DNA from: SAR202 cluster bacterium bin90
GTDB lineage: Bacteria > Chloroflexota > Dehalococcoidia > Lucifugimonadales > JADFKI01
Reading direction: 5' to 3'
NCBI GenBank assembly: GCA_002238855.1
Contig: MPND01000030.1
Location: 1 to 45,856 of the forward strand
Length of the DNA: 45,856 nt
Shown: positions 25,978-33,629 of the stretch, piece after piece
How positions within the stretch are numbered: the first letter of the stretch is position 1
Layout of the letters: each line of letters starts with the position of its first letter
Notes under the pieces: model-generated
Told to the model about the DNA's origin: nothing
What the model saw: only the letters and a program-made list of their open reading frames with translations
Database searches by the model: none
Program-made: the position numbers and the translations under genes

Positions 25978-26394
25978 ATGGCAGGACAGCGACCACAACC
26001 CAGATTCCCCGAACCGGACACAGAGCCGTTCTGGGAGGCCACTAAGCGACACGAACTTACCTACCAGATATGCAACGGTTGCGGCGATGTCCTGTTTTAT
26101 CCGCGCAAGTATTGCGTTCTCTGCGGGACCGACGATACGACCTGGCATACTTCTAAAGGCGAAGGCGAGGTGTACACCTTCAGCGTCGTGATGCAGAGCA
26201 GGCATCCTGCATTTGCCGATCTGGGGCCTTACGCGGTAGCCTATGTTGACCTCGACGAAGGCTTCAGAATAATGACCAACATCGTGGGTGTCCCCAACCC
26301 TGTCGATGACATCCAGTGCGGCATGCGCGTGAAGGTTCGATGGGAAGACCAGGGTGAGGGCGAAGTTTCCCTGCCCATGTTCGAGCCCGCTTAG
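25978..26394 (+). CDS. DUF35 protein: zinc ribbon plus OB-fold acyl-CoA-binding partner
   Basis: The 138-residue protein has the DUF35 layout: an N-terminal helix (FPEPDTEPFWEATKRHEL), a rubredoxin-like zinc ribbon CNGCGDVLFYPRKYCVLCG, then an OB-fold with GEVYTFSVV and PYAVAYVDLDEGFRIMTNI. In archaeal thiolase/HMG-CoA-synthase complexes and in Ltp2-ChsH2 aldolases this protein binds the CoA moiety and is required for activity. Its position directly after the thiolase-fold gene supports the same partnership. Confidence 0.88.
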   Translation: MAGQRPQPRFPEPDTEPFWEATKRHELTYQICNGCGDVLFYPRKYCVLCGTDDTTWHTSKGEGEVYTFSVVMQSRHPAFADLGPYAVAYVDLDEGFRIMTNIVGVPNPVDDIQCGMRVKVRWEDQGEGEVSLPMFEPA

Positions 26395-26437
26395 TGTAAA
26401 GGAATCTTTTCTCTGGAAAGCTGGTAGACTTGGAAAG

Positions 26438-26458
26438 CCCTCTGTTTTAGACAGAGGG
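26438..26458. terminator. hairpin between DUF35 and transketolase genes
   Basis: CCCTCTGT / ACAGAGGG, an eight-base stem with a five-base loop, lies about 40 bases after the DUF35 stop. No T-run follows on the plus strand, so it may be a weak terminator or an RNA-processing hairpin. Confidence 0.4.
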
Positions 26459-26512
26459 AGCAACAAGCACAAGCGAGTCAAAACTGGCCATTGTTTTCAG
26501 CTGCCGTAGTAG

Positions 26513-26546
26513 CAACATAATGCGGGGATTTGCTATGATTATGTTG
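26513..26546. promoter_or_regulatory. inverted repeat, candidate operator upstream of transketolase gene
   Basis: CAACATAAT (26513-26521) and ATTATGTTG (26538-26546) are perfect nine-base arms separated by 16 bases. The left arm belongs to the 13-mer GTAGCAACATAAT also found at 16333-16345. A regulator or promoter role is inferred. Confidence 0.4.
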
Positions 26547-26661
26547 GCTTGCACGGCGGCTGACTGTGTCTGGCACCTTCAGGAATGAAGGTTGCGCATT
26601 TTGGTCGATGTGCTTCGCATTAGAAAACAAAACCCTAATACATAACAGGGAGCACCACAGA

Positions 26662-29223
26662 ATGGCAAATACCAATGGTTCAATAATGACGGTTGATCGC
26701 GTCGCCCTCTCTAGCAGCAGGGCGAGTACGCCCGTTGAACTGCCTGACTACGATAAGAGCCGATTTGAAGAAGTCGGCTTTCTTACTGCAATGACGCTTG
26801 TACTGCTTGGCAACTATTCCCAGACAGGACACTTTGGCGGCCCTCTTGCTTACACTCCGTACACTGTAATGACCCACCTTGCGGGGCCGGAGAACGGAGG
26901 GCTGAGGTACGACTATCGCCGCCCCAAGCATCCTTACGCTGACAGGTTTATGCTCGCAGGCGGGCACAATGCACCCGTAACTTACGCTCTGTGGATGATC
27001 ATGGGTGAGGCGCTCGCGCGAAAGTATGCGAAGACGGGCGATCCGCGTTATTCGGTCGATCACAATCAGGGCATGCTCAGCATCGACTGCCTCGGGTTCA
27101 GGCGGGGCGCAGGCGCGCTTGCAACACTCCTGGAAGACTTCGATCTTACCGATGCACCGGAGATGGCACAGGCGAAGATTCGAGGAATCCGCTCGCTGGC
27201 AGGGCACTCCGAGACGACCGACATGACCAACGACGTGAACGGTGGTCCGTCAGGCATAGGCATCGCGACTGCGGCGGGCAAGGCCGCTTTCTGGGACATG
27301 ATAGGCGCGCCTGATAGCCTGAAGATAATGGCAATCGAGGGCGAGTTCGCGATGACATCAGGACACTCGCAGGAGATGAAAACTCAGGCTGTCGCCCAGC
27401 AGGTGGGTAAGCGCCTCCGCATCTTGCTGTCGTACAACAATGCGGGTATTGATGATGAGCTAATTGGTGGCGTCATTCAGCCCCAGTACGATGGTTATCG
27501 CATTGAAGACCAGTGGGCCGCATACGGCTGGAATGTGTTCGCGGTGGAAAATGCCAACGACTACGATCAGGTTTTGGGCGTCCTCAAAGCAATGGAGGAC
27601 TGGGATCCAAGTGACGACCGTCCTATGATTGTGGTAGGAAACACCGTCAAGGGCTGGTGGCCGGGCGCGGTTAATGGCAACGTGCCGGGCTACGGCGACC
27701 AAATCATCAGCTACGCGAGCCATCCTTACGCCTTCCCATTCAACGGAGACTACTTCTCGGCACTTGCGTCCACGTTCGAGCAGCGATTCGGCCTGGAGTT
27801 CGAGGGAATCAGGAGCGGTAACGCGGCTACGGACATGCGGGAGCGCTTGCTTGAGTTCAAGCGCAACATAGATATCGCGATGTCGGCGCTTGACGAGAAT
27901 GGTCTTGGAGACTGGCTGGCGGATCGGCTTGTAGAAATCGGCGACTCTGTTGACGACAACCTGCCTTTGCGAATCGACCGCGACGTTGACCCGTTTATGG
28001 ACGAGCGACTGAAGGTTGAGAATCTTCCGGTCGAGGCGCAAACTGTAAGTGTCAAGAACACAGTCTCAGGCGAAGAAAAGGAAGTTTCCATCAAGCTTTT
28101 CGAGGAACCTGGCAATGTAAGGGGCACTAGGCGTGCGATATCTGAAATCGCAAAGTACATGAACTATGTTACGGACAACAGGCTTGTCATTGTAGCCGCG
28201 GACCTTGCAGAATCTATCAACGTGGAACATGGTGGGATATGGGGACACTACGACCCGGTAAATAACCCCACCGGCACACGCTTAAAGGCTGCGATTCAGG
28301 AAGCGGGCAATGTGTCAACCGCATTGGGATTCGTCAGTCAGTCTGCCTCCCTGGACCCGGACAAGCATGTGGGCGTATGGGCGATCAGCGGCACGTATGG
28401 TGCATTCACACCGTTGATGTACCTGCCGGCCCGTGTCTGGAGCCAGCAGAACCAGGACAGCCCCTTCCGTGTCGGCGTGCTGAACGTTCTTGCCGGGCAC
28501 TCGGGTCCTGAGACCGCGGCCGACGCACGGACACACTTCGGAATCTTCGCGCCGCAGGTGTGGAAGCTGTTCCCTCGCGGACAGGTGATTACCCTGAGCT
28601 TCTGGGATTACAACGATGTGGCAGCCGGCTACTTCGCCGCAGCCGAGATCGCCGCGCGTGACCCGAAGGTCGGCGTGTTAGTGCTTGAAGTGGCGCGTCC
28701 GGACTTCCCGGTGGCCGACCGCAGCACATTCGCAGACACTGACCTCAAGGCGGCAGCCAAGGGCTTCTATGTCATACGGGACTTCGACGATAACAAGCCT
28801 AAGCAAGGCTATGTGATAGTCCAGGGTTCGTCTTCGACGGTCAACCTGGTCAGGGCGCTTCCGCAACTCGAAGAAGACGGCGTCAATGTAAAGGTAATCG
28901 CCGCTATCAGCGATGAGCTGTTCCAGCGTCAATCGCAGGAATACCGGGACTCGGTGCTGCCTCCCGAGGCAATATACGACATGGCAGTGGTGACGACGGG
29001 AACTCGGAGAATGTGGCCTGTGCAGAATGCGGGGCCGCTCACTGACGAGTATTCGCTGGTTTCTGACTGGGATAACCAGTGGCTGACAGGCGGGACGGAG
29101 GCGGACGTGATCGCCGAGGCGCATCTTGATACAGATTCGATCTACAAGGGCATCAAGCGATTCGCGCTCGATCACGATGAGCGTATCAGCAGACAGGCGG
29201 GTTTGGTGGCTGCTCTGAGGTAG
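26662..29223 (+). CDS. divergent transketolase-family enzyme
   Basis: The 853-residue thiamine-diphosphate enzyme has transketolase architecture: an N-terminal TPP domain (GNYSQTGHFGGPLAYTPYTV; later EGEFAMTSGHSQ ... LLSYNNAG as a variant of the GDG...N motif), a pyrimidine-binding domain (GIWGHYDPV ... LNVLAGHSGPETAADARTHFG), and a transketolase C-terminal domain. It is about 190 residues longer than ordinary transketolase and close to the length of E1 AceE. The start at 26662 is chosen because GGGAG lies ten bases upstream; the frame opens earlier at 26566. The exact substrate is uncertain. A strong terminator follows. Confidence 0.8.
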   Translation: MANTNGSIMTVDRVALSSSRASTPVELPDYDKSRFEEVGFLTAMTLVLLGNYSQTGHFGGPLAYTPYTVMTHLAGPENGGLRYDYRRPKHPYADRFMLAGGHNAPVTYALWMIMGEALARKYAKTGDPRYSVDHNQGMLSIDCLGFRRGAGALATLLEDFDLTDAPEMAQAKIRGIRSLAGHSETTDMTNDVNGGPSGIGIATAAGKAAFWDMIGAPDSLKIMAIEGEFAMTSGHSQEMKTQAVAQQVGKRLRILLSYNNAGIDDELIGGVIQPQYDGYRIEDQWAAYGWNVFAVENANDYDQVLGVLKAMEDWDPSDDRPMIVVGNTVKGWWPGAVNGNVPGYGDQIISYASHPYAFPFNGDYFSALASTFEQRFGLEFEGIRSGNAATDMRERLLEFKRNIDIAMSALDENGLGDWLADRLVEIGDSVDDNLPLRIDRDVDPFMDERLKVENLPVEAQTVSVKNTVSGEEKEVSIKLFEEPGNVRGTRRAISEIAKYMNYVTDNRLVIVAADLAESINVEHGGIWGHYDPVNNPTGTRLKAAIQEAGNVSTALGFVSQSASLDPDKHVGVWAISGTYGAFTPLMYLPARVWSQQNQDSPFRVGVLNVLAGHSGPETAADARTHFGIFAPQVWKLFPRGQVITLSFWDYNDVAAGYFAAAEIAARDPKVGVLVLEVARPDFPVADRSTFADTDLKAAAKGFYVIRDFDDNKPKQGYVIVQGSSSTVNLVRALPQLEEDGVNVKVIAAISDELFQRQSQEYRDSVLPPEAIYDMAVVTTGTRRMWPVQNAGPLTDEYSLVSDWDNQWLTGGTEADVIAEAHLDTDSIYKGIKRFALDHDERISRQAGLVAALR

Positions 29224-29261
29224 ATGGGGACGCCATAGGGTACTCAAAAGAAGCGAAACGA

Positions 29262-29292
29262 GGGGCAGGTCAGAAGACCTGCCCCTTTTCTT
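29262..29292 (+). terminator. intrinsic terminator of the transketolase gene
   Basis: A ten-base perfect stem GGGGCAGGTC / GACCTGCCCC with loop AGAA is followed directly by TTTTCTT, 39 bases after the stop codon. Confidence 0.9.
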
Positions 29293-29339
29293 GCCCTTTG
29301 ATGTCGCCCCTCTCGGGGATTGTAGTTAACAGGATATGT

Positions 29340-29345
29340 TACAAT
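29340..29345 (+). promoter_or_regulatory. candidate -10 element of ssrA
   Basis: TACAAT lies 15 bases before the mature tmRNA 5' end, consistent with a short processed leader. No good -35 at normal spacing was found (TTGTAG at 29320 gives only 14 bases). Confidence 0.4.
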
Positions 29346-29359
29346 GAGTAATAGCAAGT

Positions 29360-29714
29360 GGGGACGCGCGGGTTCGACAGGGGAAGTCTCTACAGGATTG
29401 CAGGCCGAGGCGCCACACACCGCGTTAAAAGTGGCAAAAACTTTAACTGGCAACTCACAAGAGTACGCCCTAGCCGCCTAACCGCGGCTACATCCACCAC
29501 TCCTTCCCTCCGAGAGGGGTGACTGGGTGCCATATTATCGGAGGAAGGCCTGACAGACGCCGATATCGACTGGCCTAACCCATCGGCTGGCTCTGAGAAG
29601 TTACCTGTCGGTAAGTTCTTCCTAGAGCGAGACTCAATTACCGACTAAGCCTGTAGTACATCCTTGTCGGAGAGTCTTCTGGACGGGGAGTTCGACCCTC
29701 CCCCGTCTCCACCA
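29360..29714 (+). ncRNA. ssrA: transfer-messenger RNA
   Basis: The 355-nt RNA rescues stalled ribosomes. The 5' end GGGGACG pairs with the 3' CGTCTCC, followed by ACCA. GCGCGGGTTCGACAGGG at the 5' side and GGAGTTCGACCCTCC as T-arm are conserved. The tag frame runs from the resume codon GCA at 29434 to TAA at 29479-29481 and encodes AKTLTGNSQEYALAA, ending in the canonical YALAA degron. Pseudoknot-type stems follow. A hairpin terminator comes 19 bases after the 3' end. Confidence 0.97.
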
Positions 29715-29733
29715 ATCAACCGATTCAGGAATA

Positions 29734-29763
29734 GAGGCGACCAATACGGTCGCCTCTTCTTTT
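29734..29763 (+). terminator. intrinsic terminator after ssrA, usable from both sides
   Basis: GAGGCGACC / GGTCGCCTC, a nine-base stem with loop AATAC, is followed by TTCTTTTG. It lies between ssrA and the convergent rluD. Confidence 0.85.
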
Positions 29764-29789
29764 GTCAGAAACATCACACGTATCGAGGC

Positions 29790-30689
29790 TCAAGCCTCGA
29801 TAAATTGCAGGCATGCCTGAAGCTCGCATGGCAGTGGAGAACTGAACTCCCGGTATTCGTTGTCTGCTGGGTGTGTAAAGCCCAGAGTGGTCGCGTGGAG
29901 GAACTGACGGTTGAGCCGGCTGTCAGGCTTGCCGTAAGTGGCGTCGCCAACGAGCGGATATCCGAGCGAAGCGAAGTGGACGCGAATTTGGTGGGTGCGG
30001 CCGGTAGTGAGTCTTATCTCTACGAATGAGTGGGACTGGAAATGTCGCAATACGCGGTAGCGCGTGATTGCCTCGCGTCCCTTGTCCACAACAGCCATGC
30101 GCTGACGATTGGCGTTTGAGCGTCCGATCGGGGCGTTGATTATCGCCTCGGCCGGTGTAACGTTGCCGTGCGTTAGTGCAAGATAAATCTTGGTGAATTG
30201 CCGTGCTTTCAGTTGTTCGCTGAGCGCGCGGTGCGCCTGGTCGTTCTTGGCAACGACCAACAATCCGGAGGTGTCTCTGTCAAGTCGATGTACTATCCCC
30301 GGGCGAACCGTGCCGCCTATTCCTTGTAGGTCGGGGCAGTGTGCGAGGACAGCATTGACGAGCGTGCCATCCGGGTGTCCCGGCGCGGGATGCACGGTCA
30401 TGCCAGCGGGCTTATCCACGACCAGCAGGTCGCTGTCTTCGTAGACTATGTCAAGATCAATGTCCTGTGGCAGAAGATGGCTTTCCTCAGGTTCCGGTAT
30501 GTGCAGGACTATCTTCTGTCCCTGCTTAACCTTAGTGGATGGCTTCGCTGACTTGCCTTCGAGAGTGGCGCTGCCATCAGAAATTAGCGCCTGAATTCTC
30601 GATCGCGAAAGATCCGTGCAGCGGCTGTCTAGGAACCTGTCGAGACGCTCCCCGCCGACTTCCACTTCGAATGTCATTGTGCAGATCAT
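29790..30689 (-). CDS. rluD: RluD-type 23S rRNA pseudouridine synthase
   Basis: The 299-residue enzyme isomerises uridines in rRNA. The N-terminal S4-like RNA-binding domain (ERLDRFLDSRCTDLSRSRIQALI) is followed by the RluA catalytic domain: VVDKPAGMTVHP, the active-site HRLDRDTSGLLVVAK with catalytic Asp, and GRTHQIRVHFASLGYPLVGD. Which uridines it modifies cannot be told. The start may be TTG 30698, ATG 30689 or ATG 30677; none has a strong ribosome site. It begins about 18 bases after lspA on the same strand, an arrangement common in bacteria. Confidence 0.92.
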   Translation of the reverse strand: MICTMTFEVEVGGERLDRFLDSRCTDLSRSRIQALISDGSATLEGKSAKPSTKVKQGQKIVLHIPEPEESHLLPQDIDLDIVYEDSDLLVVDKPAGMTVHPAPGHPDGTLVNAVLAHCPDLQGIGGTVRPGIVHRLDRDTSGLLVVAKNDQAHRALSEQLKARQFTKIYLALTHGNVTPAEAIINAPIGRSNANRQRMAVVDKGREAITRYRVLRHFQSHSFVEIRLTTGRTHQIRVHFASLGYPLVGDATYGKPDSRLNRQFLHATTLGFTHPADNEYREFSSPLPCELQACLQFIEA

Positions 30690-30706
30690 GTCGAGCAACT
30701 CAGCCG

Positions 30707-31339
30707 CTAATGGGATGCCTTTTCCTGCGCGGCATCGGTGGCAGGTGTGGCGGCGTTCGGTTGAGATTCTTTAGCGGGCTTGCGGTCGAAGAGCAGAATT
30801 ACCACGATCAGAGTCGTCATTCCAACGCATATAGAAGAATCTGCGATGTTGAATATCGGCCACCAGCCGACGTCAATGAAGTCGGTGACCGCGCCGAAAG
30901 CCACACGGTCAAAGAGATTGCCGAACGCACCGCCGAGCTGCAATCCGATGGCAAGACGTAGAATTGGGCTTGGCAATGCGTATGCACGGTAAAAATATAC
31001 AAGAAAGCCGATTGCGATGATCGAGGCGAATATCAGGAAGAGTGTCTGATTTGGTAGCAGTCCGAACGCAGTTCCCGTGTTAGCACCATGTGTAAATCGG
31101 AACAGGCCCTCCGCCGGCCAGGATTCACCGAGCCGAAGCGTGCCCTTAATTGCGAACTTAGTGAGCTGATCAGCGACAAAAACTACGGCAATCGTAGCTA
31201 ACAGCAGCCAGTCGCGGTGAGGTGCGAAACCCTTTGTAACTTCGTTGGATGATTCCGCTTGAGAGTCCGGCTCTTCTAATGTGGCGCGTTCTTCCATATT
31301 CTGTTCTTCACTGAAGTCCTGTATTTTCCATGCGTCCAT
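30707..31339 (-). CDS. lspA: lipoprotein signal peptidase (signal peptidase II)
   Basis: The 210-residue membrane aspartic peptidase cleaves prolipoprotein signal peptides. It has four transmembrane segments and the family boxes: VFVADQLTKF, GANTGTAFGLL, GNLFDRVAFGAVTDFIDVGW with the two catalytic aspartates, and FNIADSSICVG. It carries a hydrophilic N-terminal extension of about 45 residues and a charged Ala-rich tail, longer than the usual 160. A later ATG at 31297 is another possible start. It could process the TlpA-like lipoprotein in this window. Confidence 0.93.
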   Translation of the reverse strand: MDAWKIQDFSEEQNMEERATLEEPDSQAESSNEVTKGFAPHRDWLLLATIAVVFVADQLTKFAIKGTLRLGESWPAEGLFRFTHGANTGTAFGLLPNQTLFLIFASIIAIGFLVYFYRAYALPSPILRLAIGLQLGGAFGNLFDRVAFGAVTDFIDVGWWPIFNIADSSICVGMTTLIVVILLFDRKPAKESQPNAATPATDAAQEKASH

Positions 31340-31358
31340 GGTAGCGTTCTGTGCTAGG

Positions 31359-32825
31359 TTACATCAACCCTGTGCGGAGCCATGTTCCTCTGAAGTAGTA
31401 CCAGGTGAACGCAACCAGTCTGAGTCCCATGCCACCGACAATTGCAGCAGGAATCCCGAGATGTCCCAGGGGGCTGAAATTCGCAAGAATAAAGGTGAGG
31501 GGAATTTCGAATGCCCACATAGTCGCTACGGTGATGACCATTGGAGCGAAAGTAGAACCGGATGTGTTGAACGCCTGTGTGAGAATCTGCACTGGGCACA
31601 TGAATATGTACCCGATTGAGGCAATGACGAGCCATGTCGATGATATTCTGATGAAGTCAGCGTCTGAGTTGAAGAACCCCGCGATTGGTTCGGGGAATGC
31701 GATTAACAGCACAAGTGCGGGCGCAGCCATTCCGAAGCCGATGAGCATACCCCATCGGACCGCGCTGCGAGCCCTTTCGGTCAACTCTGCGCCGAGGTTC
31801 TGGCCTGCGAGGGCGCCTGCTGCGCGGCCCATGCCTCTTGAACTCTGGTTGACTACGTTCTCGGCGCGACGGGCCAGTGCGAACGCGGCGAGAGCGACAT
31901 CTCCGAATTGCGCGGCAACTCCTACGACGACAAGCTGCGAGACGCCGCGCTGCATATTTGTAACGGAGGCGGGGGCTCCCTGACGCAGCAGGCTCCAGAT
32001 CAAAGGGAAGTCAATCCTGAACTCTCTGAAGCGCAGGCTGATGCGCCCTCTGCCGGAGCGCAGCGCCCAATAGGTCATGCCCACGCCGAAAATCTCTGCT
32101 GCCAATCGCGCGAATGCGGCACCTGTCAGACCGAGAGACGGAAATCCGAGCCAGCCGAAAATGAGAATGGGGCTTAGGACGATGTGAATAACCCGGGAGA
32201 CCAGGGCTGCTTTGAGTGGGGTAATGCTGTCTCCCGAAGCCTGCAATGCGCCCCCGAAGAGACGGTGGTAGCTCAAACATGCCATGGCGATCAATTGAAC
32301 CTGCATATATCCGGTGCCTTGCTCGACGGCGGCGTCACTCATGCCTATGAGCCTGAGCAGCGGTTCGGCGAGAAAAAGTCCCACGGCAATCATCACGACG
32401 GCAAGGACTGATGTCAGCAGGAAGGACTGGACAAGTACATGGTTGGCCTGGGCCAACTGACGGGCGCCGACCGCGCGGGCAATCATGGAGCGCATGCTGG
32501 AATCCAAGCCCATCCGCGCCATCATAATGGTGCTGAGGTACGCTTGTGAGGCTCCCAGTCCTGCGATGGCGTGGAAACCGAGCCGTCCGGCCCATACGAG
32601 GTCGGCCACTTGGTCGATTACCCCGAGAAAGCCTTCAGCGACTTGGGGCCACCCAAGATACCAGACGTGGTTGCGAATGCTGCCCTTGGTGAGGTCGCGG
32701 CGAGCCAGGGCGGAGCGTCGTCTTGAGGGTCGGGGTGCTGTTTTCTGTGGGGGAACTGTGCGTGACGAAGTTGTGCGCTGGCCGGATTGCTCGTCGCCGT
32801 TACGCTGTGATTCGTCGTCCTGCAT
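31359..32825 (-). CDS. MATE-family multidrug/toxin efflux transporter
   Basis: The 488-residue protein is of the MATE (MatE) family with about 12 transmembrane segments in two homologous halves. A 45-residue Arg/Ser-rich cytoplasmic N terminus comes first, then the first helix region YLGWPQVAEGFLGVIDQVADLVWAGRLG, typical for MATE. Such carriers export organic cations or drugs with sodium or proton antiport; the substrate is not predictable. It is first in the probable MATE-lspA-rluD operon (19-base gap to lspA). Confidence 0.88.
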   Translation of the reverse strand: MQDDESQRNGDEQSGQRTTSSRTVPPQKTAPRPSRRRSALARRDLTKGSIRNHVWYLGWPQVAEGFLGVIDQVADLVWAGRLGFHAIAGLGASQAYLSTIMMARMGLDSSMRSMIARAVGARQLAQANHVLVQSFLLTSVLAVVMIAVGLFLAEPLLRLIGMSDAAVEQGTGYMQVQLIAMACLSYHRLFGGALQASGDSITPLKAALVSRVIHIVLSPILIFGWLGFPSLGLTGAAFARLAAEIFGVGMTYWALRSGRGRISLRFREFRIDFPLIWSLLRQGAPASVTNMQRGVSQLVVVGVAAQFGDVALAAFALARRAENVVNQSSRGMGRAAGALAGQNLGAELTERARSAVRWGMLIGFGMAAPALVLLIAFPEPIAGFFNSDADFIRISSTWLVIASIGYIFMCPVQILTQAFNTSGSTFAPMVITVATMWAFEIPLTFILANFSPLGHLGIPAAIVGGMGLRLVAFTWYYFRGTWLRTGLM

Positions 32826-32948
32826 ACAGTCCTTTCGGCTCGCGAGACCCGTTCAAAGCCTCAGATATGCCATGCGGATGCCGTCAACGATAAGGAATGT
32901 GGAAATGCAAGTCAAATGGCCCCGTGGCAGGAAGTCAGCCCTGGGGAC

Positions 32949-32977
32949 TGGACGCCTTGTAAGGTACATTGTATAAT
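32949..32977 (+). promoter_or_regulatory. promoter of the ribbon-helix-helix-like gene
   Basis: TGGACG (four of six), a 17-base spacer and TATAAT (32972-32977) lie about 40 bases before the ATG at 33019. Confidence 0.6.
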
Positions 32978-32986
32978 TACATGTAA
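32965..32986. promoter_or_regulatory. paired TACA/TGTA palindromes over the -10 element
   Basis: TACA-T-TGTA (32965-32973) and TTACATGTAA (32977-32986) are two inverted repeats about 12 bases apart, flanking the -10 box. They are good candidates for autoregulatory binding by the protein encoded downstream. Confidence 0.45.
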
Positions 32987-33018
32987 GTTAATTGCAATAC
33001 ACACTGAGGAGGTAAGCA

Positions 33019-33447
33019 ATGTCTCAACGGGATGCTGAAAAGGATGAAGGACGAGAGAGCCAGAGCGCTCAAGATGAAAGGCGCAGGCTGTCAGACAACG
33101 TCGATGAGATCGTGGACGAGGTAAACAAGACGGTGCGAGTAGCGATTGTGAAGGGCGTGGACGCCGCCGAGACTATCGGCGACAGCATTCGCGACACGAT
33201 CCAGGGGATGCGCGGCAGTCGGGACAATGTGGTGATGGTGCGTGTCGACAAGGCGAGCTTGGACCGGCTCGACGAACTTGTAGAAGCTGGGATTATGAGC
33301 AGCAGGTCGGAGGCTGCAGCGTTTCTGATAGCGGAGGGTATCAAGGCAAGGCAGCCGCTGTTCGACAGAATCGGGGAGAAGATACAGGAAATAAGGCGGG
33401 CCAAAGACGAGCTTCGGCAGATGGTGGATGAGGATGGAGCCAATTAG
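33019..33447 (+). CDS. ribbon-helix-helix-like protein with long helical N terminus
   Basis: The 142-residue protein is not a named family I can identify. Residues 1-70 are highly charged and helical. Residues 73-115 (VVMVRVDKASLDRLDELVEAGIMSSRSEAAAFLIAEGI) have the pattern of a MetJ/Arc/CopG ribbon-helix-helix motif: a short beta strand, a helix, and a turn with SRSEA starting the second helix. Residues 115-142 form another charged helix. GGAGG lies before the ATG. The palindromes over its promoter fit a self-regulating DNA-binding protein. A structural role is possible. Confidence 0.7.
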   Translation: MSQRDAEKDEGRESQSAQDERRRLSDNVDEIVDEVNKTVRVAIVKGVDAAETIGDSIRDTIQGMRGSRDNVVMVRVDKASLDRLDELVEAGIMSSRSEAAAFLIAEGIKARQPLFDRIGEKIQEIRRAKDELRQMVDEDGAN

Positions 33448-33513
33448 CTCTATGCCGCAATCTAGGCCTGTGTACTAGGGAGTGTCCTGACTTTATATCG
33501 CGGCACATTCGTG

Positions 33514-33554
33514 TATAATACGCCGCAACAATCAGCACGATTCGTTGCGGCGTA
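33514..33554. promoter_or_regulatory. TATAAT box followed by a long inverted repeat upstream of acs
   Basis: TATAAT (33514-33519) overlaps the first base of TACGCCGCAAC (33519-33529), which pairs with GTTGCGGCGTA (33544-33554). Inner AATC/GATT extends the stem to 15 pairs with one bulged C. No convincing -35 was found. It is a candidate operator or leader hairpin. Confidence 0.5.
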
Positions 33555-33629
33555 CATGTGCGCCTTGCTGGTGAAATCACTCTTAAGATTGACCTACAGA
33601 AAGCCACACATTCCCACGGAGGCATCACG

